DNA of 22,274 nt from Candidatus Methanogaster sp. UBA203. Its GTDB lineage: Archaea; Halobacteriota; Methanosarcinia; Methanosarcinales; Methanogasteraceae. Below the pieces are notes generated by a model. It ran no database searches and had not been told where the DNA came from. It saw only the letters and a program-made list of their open reading frames with translations. Made by a program: the position numbers and the translations under genes. Shown here piece by piece: positions 1-8,642 of the stretch. The stretch covers positions 1 to 22,274 of the forward strand of contig DASC01000146.1 of NCBI GenBank assembly GCA_002503595.1, written 5' to 3'. Position 1 is the stretch's first letter. Every line of letters begins with the position of its first letter.

Positions 1-148
1 TTATATGTAGATATCCACACAATATTGAGTAAGTACGTGTAAATGACTTTTCAGATCGATAGTGTCCCATTCTGGCTGTTGTTGTTACATAAGACAATCC
101 GGCGTTCCCGGAAAATAATAAAAAGTCTCGCCCCCGACCCCAAAAACA

Positions 149-156
149 TTATATAT
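149..156 (+). promoter_or_regulatory. TATA box for the first kinase gene
   Basis: The sequence TTATATAT lies in an A-rich stretch about 25-30 bases before an expected transcription start near 178-182. That would leave a leader of about 25 bases carrying the AGGGAG ribosome site at 192-197. The position fits archaeal TBP/TFB promoters. The first 148 bases hold no gene I can support. Confidence 0.5.
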
Positions 157-205
157 CCCAGGACCCAAAACAAATGATAGGGAGTAATAGCAGGGAGAGT
201 GGTTC

Positions 206-3200
206 ATGGGACAAGTTGGCACAGTTGATGATGCTTCCGGGCATCCGGACTCGAATGATAAAAAGATAACCGCATCATACAAGATCGCGATCTCGATCCT
301 CTTCGGGTTACTGGGGTTTGTCCTTAACTTTCATACCATCAATTTTCCTTTCCCGCCATATATCGCCGTTGTCCTGATAGGGCTCCTGTTTCCGATGCTC
401 ATAACCCTCGCGTGGGGGTGGAGATACGGATTATTATCAGCTTTGGCAGGTGGCTGCCAATCGATGTGGTGGCTATGGGGCCCCAGCAATGGTTATGCTA
501 TATTCGTTGTCGTGCCTCCATTCACGCTATGGATCCTCTGGCACGGATTCTTTGCGGATCTACACAATAGGCGAGGAGGGCACGAATGGTGGCTAAATGC
601 GTATGTTGTGGAGATCCCATTCCGGATACTCGGCACAATAAATCTATACACCATGGCAAGGTGGGCTATAACGCTTAACCCGCCTCCGTGGGGCTGGGCT
701 TCCGCCGCAAGCAGCACAATCCCGATGCATTTTACCAATTTCGTGGTTATCAAGCAGTTTTTGGTTGCGTATATAATCTTATTGCTGACAGATGTGTTAT
801 TGAATCTTGGATTCATAAGAAAATTCTTTAGATTGGAGGAGAAGAGTAACCAGAAAAACACCAGCTATATTATAAGTGCCACTCTCCTGTTCGGGGTTTT
901 TTTCTGGTTTATCGACAGCGTTGTTGGTTCTTTGATATTTTATAATGAGAATTCTTTTCTTGAGTTGCTTGCGCTGGATATCCCTCCCTACGTGCTTTAT
1001 GTGAGAACTGCCTTCATCCTTGCTTGTCTGGCAGGAGGCGTGGTGGCGGCAGATTTCCTGCGCAAGCAGCATGAGAGCGAAGAGGCACTTGCAGAGAGTG
1101 AGGATCGGTTCCGGACGATCTTCGATTCGGTCAATGATGCCGTCTTCATCCATGACATAGATACCGGAGCAATCCTTAACGTCAACAACACGGCGTGTAA
1201 CATGTACGGATATACCCGCGAGGAACTCCGCAGACTCGACGTGCAAACCATAAGCATGGGCGAAGCGCCGTACACTCAGGAAGACGCCATCGAGTGGATA
1301 AAGAAGGCAGCGGCAGGGGAGTCTCAGGTCTTCGAATGGGTGGGAAAGCACAAATCCGGACATCTGTTCTGGGAGGAAGTAAATATGAAAAGCGCGGTCA
1401 TTGGGGGGCATGAACGTATGCTGGTGGTCGTGCGTGACATCACAGAGCGCAAGCATCTGGAGGAGCGGATGGTGCATCTCAACCTTGTGCTTCGTGCCAT
1501 ACGGAATGTTAACCAGCTTATCACAAAGGAACACGACCGGAGCAAACTGCTTCAGGGCGCTTGCAAAAACCTTATCGAGACTCGCGGTTATCACAATGCA
1601 TGGATCGCTCTGCTGGATGAATCCGGACGGCTTGTAACGACTTCCGAAGCAGGGCTGGGTGAGGCGTTCGTACCCATGGTCGAACGACTGAAGCATGGAG
1701 AGTTGATCGAATGCGCTCAGAAGGCGCTTTTGCAATCTGATGTTGTAGTGATAGATGATCCGATTTCTGCCTGCCGCGGTTGTCCTCTGGCGGAAAGGTA
1801 TGAAGGCAAAAGGGCAATGACCGCCCGGCTGGAGCACAAGGGAACGGTTTATGGTATCTTTTCTGTCGCAGTCCCTGCTGAACTTGCCACGGACAAGGAA
1901 GAGCAGTCCTTATTTTCCGAAGTAGCCGGAGATATTGCTTTTGGTCTACATGGTATCGAACTCGAGGAAGAGCGTAAACGTGCCGAAGAGGCGCTCCGAG
2001 AAAGCGAAGACCGTCTAAGGGTAAGACTCGATTACATCTTATCACCTGATAAAGATGTTAAAAATGTTTCCCTAACCGATTTAATTGATTTAGAAGACCT
2101 TCAGCAAATCCAGGATGCCTTTGCCGCTGCAAATGATGTAGCATCCATCATCTCAGATATCGATGGTATGCCAATCACAAAAGCAAGCAATTTCTGCGGT
2201 GTGTGCGAGATCACCAGAAGCACAGAAAAGGGAAATCTAAACTGCATAAAGTCCGACAGGATTCTTGGGGAAAAAGCAAAGGCACTTATGAAACCAACTT
2301 ATGAAAAATGCCTTAGCTGTGGTTTTGTCGATGCCAGCGCTCCAATAATTGTTGGAGGTAAGCATATTGCAAACTGGTTGATCGGTCAGAGCAATGTAAT
2401 GGCTGTCGATAAAAACAGAATTGAAACTTATGCAAAGGAAATTGATGCTGATATAGATGGAATGCTCGATGCTTTTGAAAGGATGCCGGAGATGTCGCTG
2501 GCAAAGTTCGAAGAAGTGCTTGACTTGTTATGGCTCATGGCGAAAAAACTCTCTGCTCTTGGACACAACAATCTGGTATTAGCTAAGGACATCACCGAGC
2601 GCAAGAGGGTTGAAGAGGCGCTGCGCAAGAGCGTTTTTGAGCTGAAGCGATCCAATGCCGAACTCGAGCAGTTCGCGTACGTCGCGTCCCACGACCTGCA
2701 AGAGCCGCTTCGCATGGTCTCTGGTTACATGCAGCTTATGAAGCGGCGATACGGGGGTAAACTCGACTCCGATGCCGACGAGTTCATCGGATTTGCTGTC
2801 GACGGTGCGAACCGGATGCAGACGTTGATCAATGACCTGCTTGCGTTCTCGCGTGTCGGCACGCGTGGCAAGCCGCTCACACCAACCGACTGCGAAACGC
2901 TCCTTGAGCAGACACTCACTAACCTGAAAGTATCTATTGACGATAGTGGCGCAGTGATTACTCATGACGCCCTCCCGACCGTGATGGCGGATGGCTCGCA
3001 ACTGGCTCATTTGTTTCAGAACCTGATCGGTAACGCGATCAAGTTCCGGGGCGATGAGCCGCCACGCATCCACATCGCAGCGGAGCGAAAGGCTGGTGAA
3101 TGGGAATTCTCGGTGACTGATAACGGTATCGGGATCTCCCCTGAATTCTTCGAGCGCATCTTTGTGATATTCCAGCGTCTGCATAGCAGGGACGAGTATG

Positions 3201-3340
3201 GAGGTACAGGGATCGGTCTTGCCGTCTGCAATAAGATCGTGGAGCGGCATGGCGGACGGATGTGGGTGGAATCGGAGCCGGGCAGGGGCTCGACGTTTTA
3301 TTTCACGATCCCTGTAAAAGCGTCGGGTGAGCGGCTATGA
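206..3340 (+). CDS. Membrane sensor histidine kinase, 8TM-PAS-GAF-PocR-HisKA-HATPase
   Basis: This 1044-residue sensor kinase begins with about eight hydrophobic segments (residues 22-285), rich in Trp and Pro, that I do not recognise as a named sensor domain. A PAS domain follows (about 298-415, ending in a DITERK linker), then a GAF domain (about 425-600) with a C523-x2-C526 pair. Next is a PocR ligand-binding domain (about 620-790) with Cys at 664, 667, 680, 702 and 705. The HisKA domain has phosphoacceptor H829 in VASHDLQEPL. The HATPase has N-box NLIGNAIKF and boxes DNGIGIS and GGTGIGLAV. A good ribosome site (AGGGAG, 8-base spacing) supports the ATG. The PocR stretch is A/T-richer than its flanks and is followed directly by a second DITERK linker with no PAS before it, which suggests PocR replaced or entered a PAS slot. 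The stop overlaps the next start (ATGA). The ligand is unknown. Confidence 0.9.
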   Translation: MGQVGTVDDASGHPDSNDKKITASYKIAISILFGLLGFVLNFHTINFPFPPYIAVVLIGLLFPMLITLAWGWRYGLLSALAGGCQSMWWLWGPSNGYAIFVVVPPFTLWILWHGFFADLHNRRGGHEWWLNAYVVEIPFRILGTINLYTMARWAITLNPPPWGWASAASSTIPMHFTNFVVIKQFLVAYIILLLTDVLLNLGFIRKFFRLEEKSNQKNTSYIISATLLFGVFFWFIDSVVGSLIFYNENSFLELLALDIPPYVLYVRTAFILACLAGGVVAADFLRKQHESEEALAESEDRFRTIFDSVNDAVFIHDIDTGAILNVNNTACNMYGYTREELRRLDVQTISMGEAPYTQEDAIEWIKKAAAGESQVFEWVGKHKSGHLFWEEVNMKSAVIGGHERMLVVVRDITERKHLEERMVHLNLVLRAIRNVNQLITKEHDRSKLLQGACKNLIETRGYHNAWIALLDESGRLVTTSEAGLGEAFVPMVERLKHGELIECAQKALLQSDVVVIDDPISACRGCPLAERYEGKRAMTARLEHKGTVYGIFSVAVPAELATDKEEQSLFSEVAGDIAFGLHGIELEEERKRAEEALRESEDRLRVRLDYILSPDKDVKNVSLTDLIDLEDLQQIQDAFAAANDVASIISDIDGMPITKASNFCGVCEITRSTEKGNLNCIKSDRILGEKAKALMKPTYEKCLSCGFVDASAPIIVGGKHIANWLIGQSNVMAVDKNRIETYAKEIDADIDGMLDAFERMPEMSLAKFEEVLDLLWLMAKKLSALGHNNLVLAKDITERKRVEEALRKSVFELKRSNAELEQFAYVASHDLQEPLRMVSGYMQLMKRRYGGKLDSDADEFIGFAVDGANRMQTLINDLLAFSRVGTRGKPLTPTDCETLLEQTLTNLKVSIDDSGAVITHDALPTVMADGSQLAHLFQNLIGNAIKFRGDEPPRIHIAAERKAGEWEFSVTDNGIGISPEFFERIFVIFQRLHSRDEYGGTGIGLAVCNKIVERHGGRMWVESEPGRGSTFYFTIPVKASGERL

Positions 3341-3921
3341 ACAGCGGTGCAGCAAAGGAAGAGGAGCAGAGCGTATGGATACGAGAGGAACGCGACGACC
3401 TGAATCTGATATTTGAGAGCATGGTTGTCGGCGTGTATCTGGTCTCGAAAGCCCGCAAACTGGGGTTTATGAACAGGGTTTTGCGGGAGAAGTTCGGAGA
3501 TCAAGTTGGCGCTATTTGTTATGAAACGTTTCACAGTAGGCGGGTTCCCTGCCCATTATGCAAACTCTCAGAGGTGCTTGACAGGAAGACGGTGCGGTGG
3601 GAGTGGCATTCCCGGAAGGGCAGGCAGGATTTGCGACCTCGTTGGGACGCCTCTAACGAATGCAGGAGGAACTACATCGAAACTGACGATATTCCGGAAT
3701 AGACGAAAAGTATTATAAGAAGATATTCCAGATATTCCAAACATTAAAACCTCATGATGAGGTCGAGAGTACGGGGGTAGGGCTTACGATAGTAAAGAAG
3801 ATTGTCAAGATGCATGGAGGGGTAGCAGTGGAACCGGAATTGGGCGAGGGGAGTATATTTCACTTTGCCATCCCGAAAGAGGGCATAGAGGGGGCGGTGT
3901 ATCATAAAGAAGAATCTTGAG
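3337..3921 (+). pseudogene. Decayed PAS-histidine kinase with frameshift and internal deletion
   Basis: The reading frame from ATG 3337 overlaps the previous stop and encodes the front of a PAS domain with C61-x10-C72-x2-C75. Near 3630 the PAS homology moves to another frame (DLVGTPLTNAGGTTSKLTIF), which shows a frameshift. Around 3690-3700 the PAS end joins directly to the last part of a HATPase domain (GIDEKYYKKIFQIFQTL, then STGVGLTIVKKIV and GEGSIFHFAIP), ending at TGA 3919-3921. The end of PAS, the whole HisKA and the N-box are missing. The open frame from the first ATG gives a 121-residue product ending at 3702. I read this as a former PAS-HisKA-HATPase kinase inactivated by a deletion of several hundred bases plus a frameshift. 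The truncated PAS piece could still be made through coupling to the upstream gene. Confidence 0.8.
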
Positions 3922-3924
3922 ATT

Positions 3925-4609
3925 ATGCTGGTAGGGGGCGATCAGGTGGACCGGATGGCTTTCAACCGGTCTGTCAAGGAAAGTGGCAGTCCGCACGATT
4001 ACACGGTAGCAAGCTCGGTTGCGGAAGCAAAGACGATACTCAATTCTACGAGATTCGACGTTGTGATTGCGGATTATCTGCTCGGGGACGGAACAGTATT
4101 TGATATCTTCGAGATGGGGGTGGATGCACCCATCATAGTGGCCACCGGGGTAGAGGTGAATATGAAGGAGTTTCTGGAAGGGCTTGCGAGGCAGTCGTTC
4201 CGGAGTTATCCGATCAAGGATACGAGGATCACCCCGGTCATCCATATAACCGATTATCCGCTTCCGGCATCTACTGCGATACATGTAGAGCTGATTATAA
4301 ACAAACTGCTCTCAAACGTTTTCAAATATGCTTTTGCCGGACGGACTGAAGGGAAGGTCAAGGTCGGTTTCGGTGTAACCGGAGATGAGGAGGCAAGTCT
4401 GACCGTAAGCGATGACGGCGCTGGACTGGCCCGCCGGATTTGGTATCGATACAACCGGATCGCTTGGTCTGCGTCTTGTAAAGATTCTTGCAAAAGACCG
4501 GTTGCAGGGAGACCTCGAGGTCACCTGCACGGAAGGGACGACGTTTTTGATAACGTTTGGGATAGAGAGTGATTACAGGGAGGTAAACAGTCATGGAAAC
4601 GATATATGA
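3925..4609 (+). pseudogene. Decayed REC-HisKA_2 hybrid kinase, deletion plus one-base frameshift
   Basis: The open frame starts like a receiver (MLVGGDQVDRMAF) but the acidic pocket is damaged (G-G-D where E-D-D/N is usual). The phosphoacceptor loop VVIADYLLGDG is still visible. After APIIVATG it jumps in frame to the middle of a HisKA_2 module (VNMKEFLEG), so the receiver end, any middle sensor domain and the EIHHRVKNN phosphoacceptor box are lost. The HATPase N-box region (ELIINKLLSNVFKYAF) and VSDDGAGL remain. At about 4428 one extra G shifts the frame. Homology resumes in another frame (AGFGIDTTGSLGLRLVKIL) and runs to a stop at 4607-4609, which overlaps the next gene. The uncorrected frame ends at 4572. 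A kinase without its phosphoacceptor is probably not functional. The single extra G could be a sequencing error, but the deletion could not. Confidence 0.8.
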
Positions 4610-5048
4610 ACCCATCGAGATTCTGCTTGTGGAAGATAACCCCGGCGATGTGCGCCTGACACAGGAGGTATTGAATGACGGCAAGGTACGAAACAACATG
4701 AGCGTGGTGAAGGATGGCACGGAAGCGGTTTCATTCCTGCAGCAGACCGGAGAGTATGCCGATGCGCCCCGGCCGGATATCATCCTGCTCGATCTGAACC
4801 TGCCAAAGAAGGATGGCAGAGAGGTGCTTGCAGAGATCAAAGACGATTTCAACTTAAAAAACATTCCGGTAGTGGTCTTGACCACATCGAGTGCGGAACA
4901 GGACATCTTCAAAGCTTATGACCTCCATGCGAACTGCTACATCACGAAACCTGTTGACCTCGACCAGTTCATCAGGGTGATAAGATCGATTGAGGATTTC
5001 TGGCTCACCATCGTGAAACTGCCGCGGGGCGAATATGATGGTAGATAG
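4593..5048 (+). CDS. Single-domain response regulator, Rcp1-like receiver
   Basis: This 151-residue protein is one CheY-like receiver of the Rcp1 type that pairs with phytochrome-like kinases. The acidic residues are E14 and D15 in LLVEDNPGD, the phosphoacceptor is D67 in ILLDLNLPKKDG, the signalling Thr pair is in VVLTTSS, and the conserved Lys is in YITKPVD. There is no output domain, so it would act as a phosphate carrier or by protein contact. The start is well supported by GGGAGGT at 4578-4584, eight bases before ATG 4593. It overlaps the decayed kinase upstream by 17 bases and the following REC-GAF-PAS kinase by 14, so it is probably co-transcribed and translationally coupled. A natural partner is the HisKA kinase at 206-3340, whose HisKA is of the kind that works with such receivers; this pairing is inference. 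Confidence 0.92.
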   Translation: METIYEPIEILLVEDNPGDVRLTQEVLNDGKVRNNMSVVKDGTEAVSFLQQTGEYADAPRPDIILLDLNLPKKDGREVLAEIKDDFNLKNIPVVVLTTSSAEQDIFKAYDLHANCYITKPVDLDQFIRVIRSIEDFWLTIVKLPRGEYDGR

Positions 5049-6984
5049 GCAGATTAAGATTCTGCTGATCGAGGACAACCCAGGAGATACCCGCCTGATA
5101 GAGGAGATGCTCTCAGAGGTGAGCGGAACTCTCTTCGATGTGGAGAATGCCGACCGGCTCTCGGATGGGCTAACGCGCATCCAAAAAGGCGGGATTGATG
5201 CGGTTCTGCTCGATCTCGGACTGCCAGACAGTGCCGGGCTTGATACATTTGAGAAGGTGCATGATCAGGCACCGGAATTGCCGATCGTGATGCTCACGGG
5301 TCTTGATGATACAGAGCTTGCCCTTGAAGGCATGCGCATGGGTGCACAGGACTATCTGGTCAAGGGCAGGGCGGATGGTGATCTGCTGGCACGCACACTA
5401 CGCTATGCAATCGAGCGAAAGGCGGCAGAGGCGCGTATCGAGCACTTGAACAGTGTCCTTAAGGCGATCAGAAATGTCAACCAGTTGATTGTGGCAGAAA
5501 CGGAGCGGGGCAGTCTCCTCAAGAAATCCTGTGACGCGCTTGTGGATGCACGGGGCTATGATGCTGCATGGCTTGGATTCCTCGGGGATGACGTGACTTT
5601 TGACTTGGTTGTGGGTTCGGGTTTCCGGGAAGATATCGCACATTTCAGCGATCGTGTGGCAGGTGGTGATCATCCCCCCTGCATCAGGGATGCACTCTCC
5701 CAGAAGGAGCAGGTCCTGGTCATAGACACGACAGACGTGTGCAGGGACTGCTTCTTCACAGACGCGTGTCTCGGAAGGGCGACTGCGGTCATCCGTGTGG
5801 AACATGGCGGCAGGTTATTCGGACTGCTCGCCGTCTCATTCGCACCCGATGTCGCAGTGGATGAGGAGGAGGAAGGGCTTCTTGCGGAGGTGGCTTCTGA
5901 CATAGGGATCGCTCTTCATAACATTGAGATGAGGGATGCACATAAAGTTGCTGAGGACGCTCTTCTGGAGAGTGAGGAAAAATATAAAACCATTTATGAT
6001 TCTTCCATAGATGCCATCATGATATTAACTCCTGAAGAGGGATTTCTCGGCGGAAATAGTGCTGCTATAAAAATGTTTGGATGTAAAGGCGATGAAGAAT
6101 TTACCTCTAAGACTCCTGCTGATTTATCTCCTGTTTATCAGCCAGATGGAACCTTATCTTCAGTGAAAGCTCAACAGAACATGACAATAGCCATGAAAAA
6201 AGGATCACATTTCTTTGAATGGAAACATAAACGAATTGACGGGAGGGAATTTTTCGCTACCATTTTATTAACCCGGATAGAACTGCAAGGCAAGAAAATT
6301 CTTCAGGCGACTGTCCGCGACATCACCGAGCGCAAGAAGGCGGAAGACCAGATCAAACAATCCCTGCAAGAGAAAGAGGTGCTTCTGCGGGAGATTCATC
6401 ATCGCGTAAAGAACAATCTCCAGGTTGTTTCGAGCCTCCTTAATATGCAGGCGCGAAATGCCAGGGATAAAAACACGATCGAGATACTATCTGAAGCAAG
6501 GGACCGGATAAGGACCATGTCGCTTATCCATTCCCAATTGTATGACAGCAGCGACCTTGCAGAGATAAATATGAAGGGGTTTGTGGATCTGTTGCTCGGG
6601 CAGTTGCTCCAGAGCTATCCGGTCGGGGATGCGAGAATTACTCATGTCGTCCGGGTGGATGATTATCCATTCCCGATATCGACTGCGGTGCCTGTCGGAT
6701 TGATCATCAATGAACTGCTCTCAAACGCGCTGAAACATGCTTTCAATAGGAGGGACGAAGGGGAGATCGAGATTAGTCTCACCGCATCAGAAAGATGCGG
6801 GATCAATCTGACGGTGAGCGATGATGGCGTTGGACTGCCCAGGGGATTCGATATCGATGAGTCAAAGACGCTTGGTCTCCGTCTTGTAAAGATCCTCGCT
6901 GAAGACCAGTTGCAAGGGACCCTGGAGGTTACGAACAATGGTGGAGCAACCTTCAGAATAGAATTTGAAACGAAAACTGGCTAA
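5035..6984 (+). CDS. Hybrid sensor kinase, REC-GAF-PAS-HisKA_2-HATPase
   Basis: This 649-residue soluble kinase begins with a receiver (residues 1-125; E13, D14, phosphoacceptor D60 in VLLDLGLPDS, Lys in YLVKG). A GAF domain follows (about 140-305) with C236-x2-C239 and C245. It is clearly related to the GAF of the 206-3340 kinase (shared LKAIRNVNQLI-type start). A PAS domain (about 318-435) then leads to HisKA_2 with the EIHHRVKNNLQ box (H455/H456) and a HATPase (LIINELLSNALKHAF, VSDDGVGLPRGFDID). With the receiver at the N-terminus and no membrane segment, it probably takes a phosphate signal in and relays it. The PAS DNA (about 5960-6300) is more A/T-rich than the DNA on both sides, suggesting a swapped-in domain. 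The start overlaps the upstream receiver gene; ATG 5038 is an alternative start. Confidence 0.92.
   Translation: MMVDRQIKILLIEDNPGDTRLIEEMLSEVSGTLFDVENADRLSDGLTRIQKGGIDAVLLDLGLPDSAGLDTFEKVHDQAPELPIVMLTGLDDTELALEGMRMGAQDYLVKGRADGDLLARTLRYAIERKAAEARIEHLNSVLKAIRNVNQLIVAETERGSLLKKSCDALVDARGYDAAWLGFLGDDVTFDLVVGSGFREDIAHFSDRVAGGDHPPCIRDALSQKEQVLVIDTTDVCRDCFFTDACLGRATAVIRVEHGGRLFGLLAVSFAPDVAVDEEEEGLLAEVASDIGIALHNIEMRDAHKVAEDALLESEEKYKTIYDSSIDAIMILTPEEGFLGGNSAAIKMFGCKGDEEFTSKTPADLSPVYQPDGTLSSVKAQQNMTIAMKKGSHFFEWKHKRIDGREFFATILLTRIELQGKKILQATVRDITERKKAEDQIKQSLQEKEVLLREIHHRVKNNLQVVSSLLNMQARNARDKNTIEILSEARDRIRTMSLIHSQLYDSSDLAEINMKGFVDLLLGQLLQSYPVGDARITHVVRVDDYPFPISTAVPVGLIINELLSNALKHAFNRRDEGEIEISLTASERCGINLTVSDDGVGLPRGFDIDESKTLGLRLVKILAEDQLQGTLEVTNNGGATFRIEFETKTG
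6346..6981 (+). repeat. HisKA_2-HATPase kinase module, member of a local repeat family
   Basis: The DNA coding for this kinase core is repeated at about 7794-8430, 10130-10760 and 11941-12591, with a decayed partial copy at about 4160-4565. The most conserved blocks are the phosphoacceptor box, the following GTAAAGAACAATCTCCAGGT stretch, and the N-box segment ATCAATGAACTGCTCTCAAA. The copies at 6391-6480 and 7836-7925 are almost identical over about 90 bases. The conservation includes synonymous positions, so it points to recent duplication or gene conversion rather than protein selection alone. Confidence 0.75.
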
Positions 6985-7001
6985 CCTGAGGGGCGTCAAT
7001 C

Positions 7002-8441
7002 ATGAATAGAGCAAGAGATGATGGGGGTAAAATGAAGAAGAAGCGATTGGAAAACGGAGAAGCGTCCAAACTTATCGTTCTTGGGTTCATGATCGCTTTC
7101 TGTCTGTTTGTAACTTATTATTTTCATTTTATTTTAAAAAGTGACACCATCTTTACGCATCTCTTCTATGTGCCGATTATCCTTGCGAGCCTGTGGTGGC
7201 AGCGTAAAGGAATATTTGTTGCTGTGTTCCTTGCCTTACTGCTACTGGTCTCACATCTCATAAGCCCGCTTGAGACGCCCATAATAGGATCGGACATCAC
7301 AAGGGCACTTATATTTATACTCGTTGGTGCAGTGGTTGCCACCCTGAGTGAAAGGAAGCGGATACTGGAGGACCGACTGCAGGCATACAGCAGGACACTG
7401 GAGCAGCAGGTGGAAGAACGTACGAGTAAACTCAGACAATCGGAAGAAAAACAGCGTGCGATTCTGGAGAGCATCGGCGATGCCGTCCTCGTTCTGGACG
7501 GGGGCTTGAATATTGTATGGGCAAACATGATCGCAGTGAACCAATACGAAGCTGTTATCGGTAGAAAGTGCTACAAAACATATAGATGGTTACAAGAGCC
7601 GTGTGCCGAATGCATTGTCAGAAAAACTTATGCAGACGGGGTATTAAGGACCTCGGAAGAAGAAAGCATCCTGAAAGATGGAAACCGTATCAATTTTATA
7701 GTAAGTTGCTCACCGATCAGAAATCCGGATGGAGAGATAATCTCCGTTGTCGTGGTGCTGCACGATATCACCAAGCACAAGCGAGCGGAAGACCAGATAA
7801 AAGCATCCCTGCGAGAGAAAGAAGTGCTGCTTCTGGAGATACATCATCGCGTAAAGAACAATCTCCAGGTTGTTTCAAGCCTCCTTAATATGCAGGCGCG
7901 GAATGCCAGGGATAAAAACACGATCGGGATACTCACTGAATCCAGGGACCGGGTAAATACGATGGCGCTTATCTATAGCCGATTGTATGAAAGCGGAAAC
8001 TTATCCGAGATAAATATGAAGGGGTTTATGGATAAATTGTTAGCGCAATTGTTCCAGATTTCTCCGGTTCAAGATGTGAAGATTACCCCGATCATCCGCG
8101 CAAGCGATTGCTTACTTCCAATTTCTATAGCGGTTCCTGTCGGATTGATCATCAATGAACTGTTATCAAACGCGCTGAAACATGCTTTCGATGGGAGGGA
8201 CGAAGGGGAGATCGAGCTCAGTCTCACCGCATCAGAAGGAGGCAGGATCGATCTGACGGTGAGCGATGACGGCGTTGGACTGCCTTCGGGATTCGATATC
8301 GATACGTCAAAGACGCTTGGACTCCGTCTAGTAAAGGTCCTCGCTGAAGACCAGTTGCAAGGGAACATAGAGGTGATCAGCGACGGGCGGACAACCTTTA
8401 AGATAGGATTTGGCATAGAGGGTGATGGGTCTGCCGATTGA
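7002..8441 (+). CDS. Membrane histidine kinase, 4TM-PAS-HisKA_2-HATPase
   Basis: This is a 479-residue kinase if ATG 7002 is used (GAGGGG at 6988-6993, 8-base spacing). ATG 7032, after GGGGG, is a workable alternative giving 469 residues. About four hydrophobic segments lie between residues 24 and 115 with very short loops, so the sensor is probably within the membrane. A coiled-coil linker (VEERTSKLRQSEEK) follows, then a PAS domain with C190-x10-C201-x2-C204, the same Cys spacing as in the decayed PAS at 3337. HisKA_2 has the EIHHRVKNNLQ box (H281/H282) and the HATPase has ELLSNALKHAF and VSDDGVGLPSGFD. The gene lies 17 bases after the previous kinase and is probably in the same transcript. 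The Cys triad could bind a metal or sense redox state; that is inference. Confidence 0.9.
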   Translation: MNRARDDGGKMKKKRLENGEASKLIVLGFMIAFCLFVTYYFHFILKSDTIFTHLFYVPIILASLWWQRKGIFVAVFLALLLLVSHLISPLETPIIGSDITRALIFILVGAVVATLSERKRILEDRLQAYSRTLEQQVEERTSKLRQSEEKQRAILESIGDAVLVLDGGLNIVWANMIAVNQYEAVIGRKCYKTYRWLQEPCAECIVRKTYADGVLRTSEEESILKDGNRINFIVSCSPIRNPDGEIISVVVVLHDITKHKRAEDQIKASLREKEVLLLEIHHRVKNNLQVVSSLLNMQARNARDKNTIGILTESRDRVNTMALIYSRLYESGNLSEINMKGFMDKLLAQLFQISPVQDVKITPIIRASDCLLPISIAVPVGLIINELLSNALKHAFDGRDEGEIELSLTASEGGRIDLTVSDDGVGLPSGFDIDTSKTLGLRLVKVLAEDQLQGNIEVISDGRTTFKIGFGIEGDGSAD

Positions 8442-8473
8442 CCGGATGGAAGCAGATTTGAGACCGGAAGTGC

Positions 8474-8479
8474 TTTTTT
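8474..8479 (+). terminator. T-run, possible terminator of the first kinase cluster
   Basis: A run of six T lies 33 bases after the stop of the membrane PAS kinase, and a second run of five T lies near 8532-8536. Archaeal RNA polymerase often stops at such T-runs without a hairpin. A promoter-like sequence follows downstream, which fits an end of transcription here. The evidence is weak by nature. Confidence 0.35.
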
Positions 8480-8580
8480 GCGTTCAAGGAAGGAGTTGTC
8501 TGATTTCCATACGTACGGTTGAATGGGCGATGTTTTTATTAGGACTTGTTGCAAATCACCAGTGAATAGATACTATGCCC

Positions 8581-8589
8581 TATTAAAAA
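8581..8589 (+). promoter_or_regulatory. Possible TATA box for the dCache kinase
   Basis: TATTAAAAA lies about 54-62 bases before the ATG at 8643. A start of transcription near 8610 would give a leader of about 33 bases. The 201-base gap 8442-8642 holds no other gene I can support. The match to an archaeal TATA element is moderate. Confidence 0.35.
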
Positions 8590-8642
8590 CTGGTCCAAAC
8601 CTTCTTCAGAAATCGGGAACGAATTGATGGATGGAAAAGTAA

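Noticed and set aside
797..1837. Long minus-strand open frame of 346 codons
   Set aside because: It lies wholly inside the large plus-strand kinase, has no recognisable domain and has low-complexity antisense composition; it is a shadow of the real gene.
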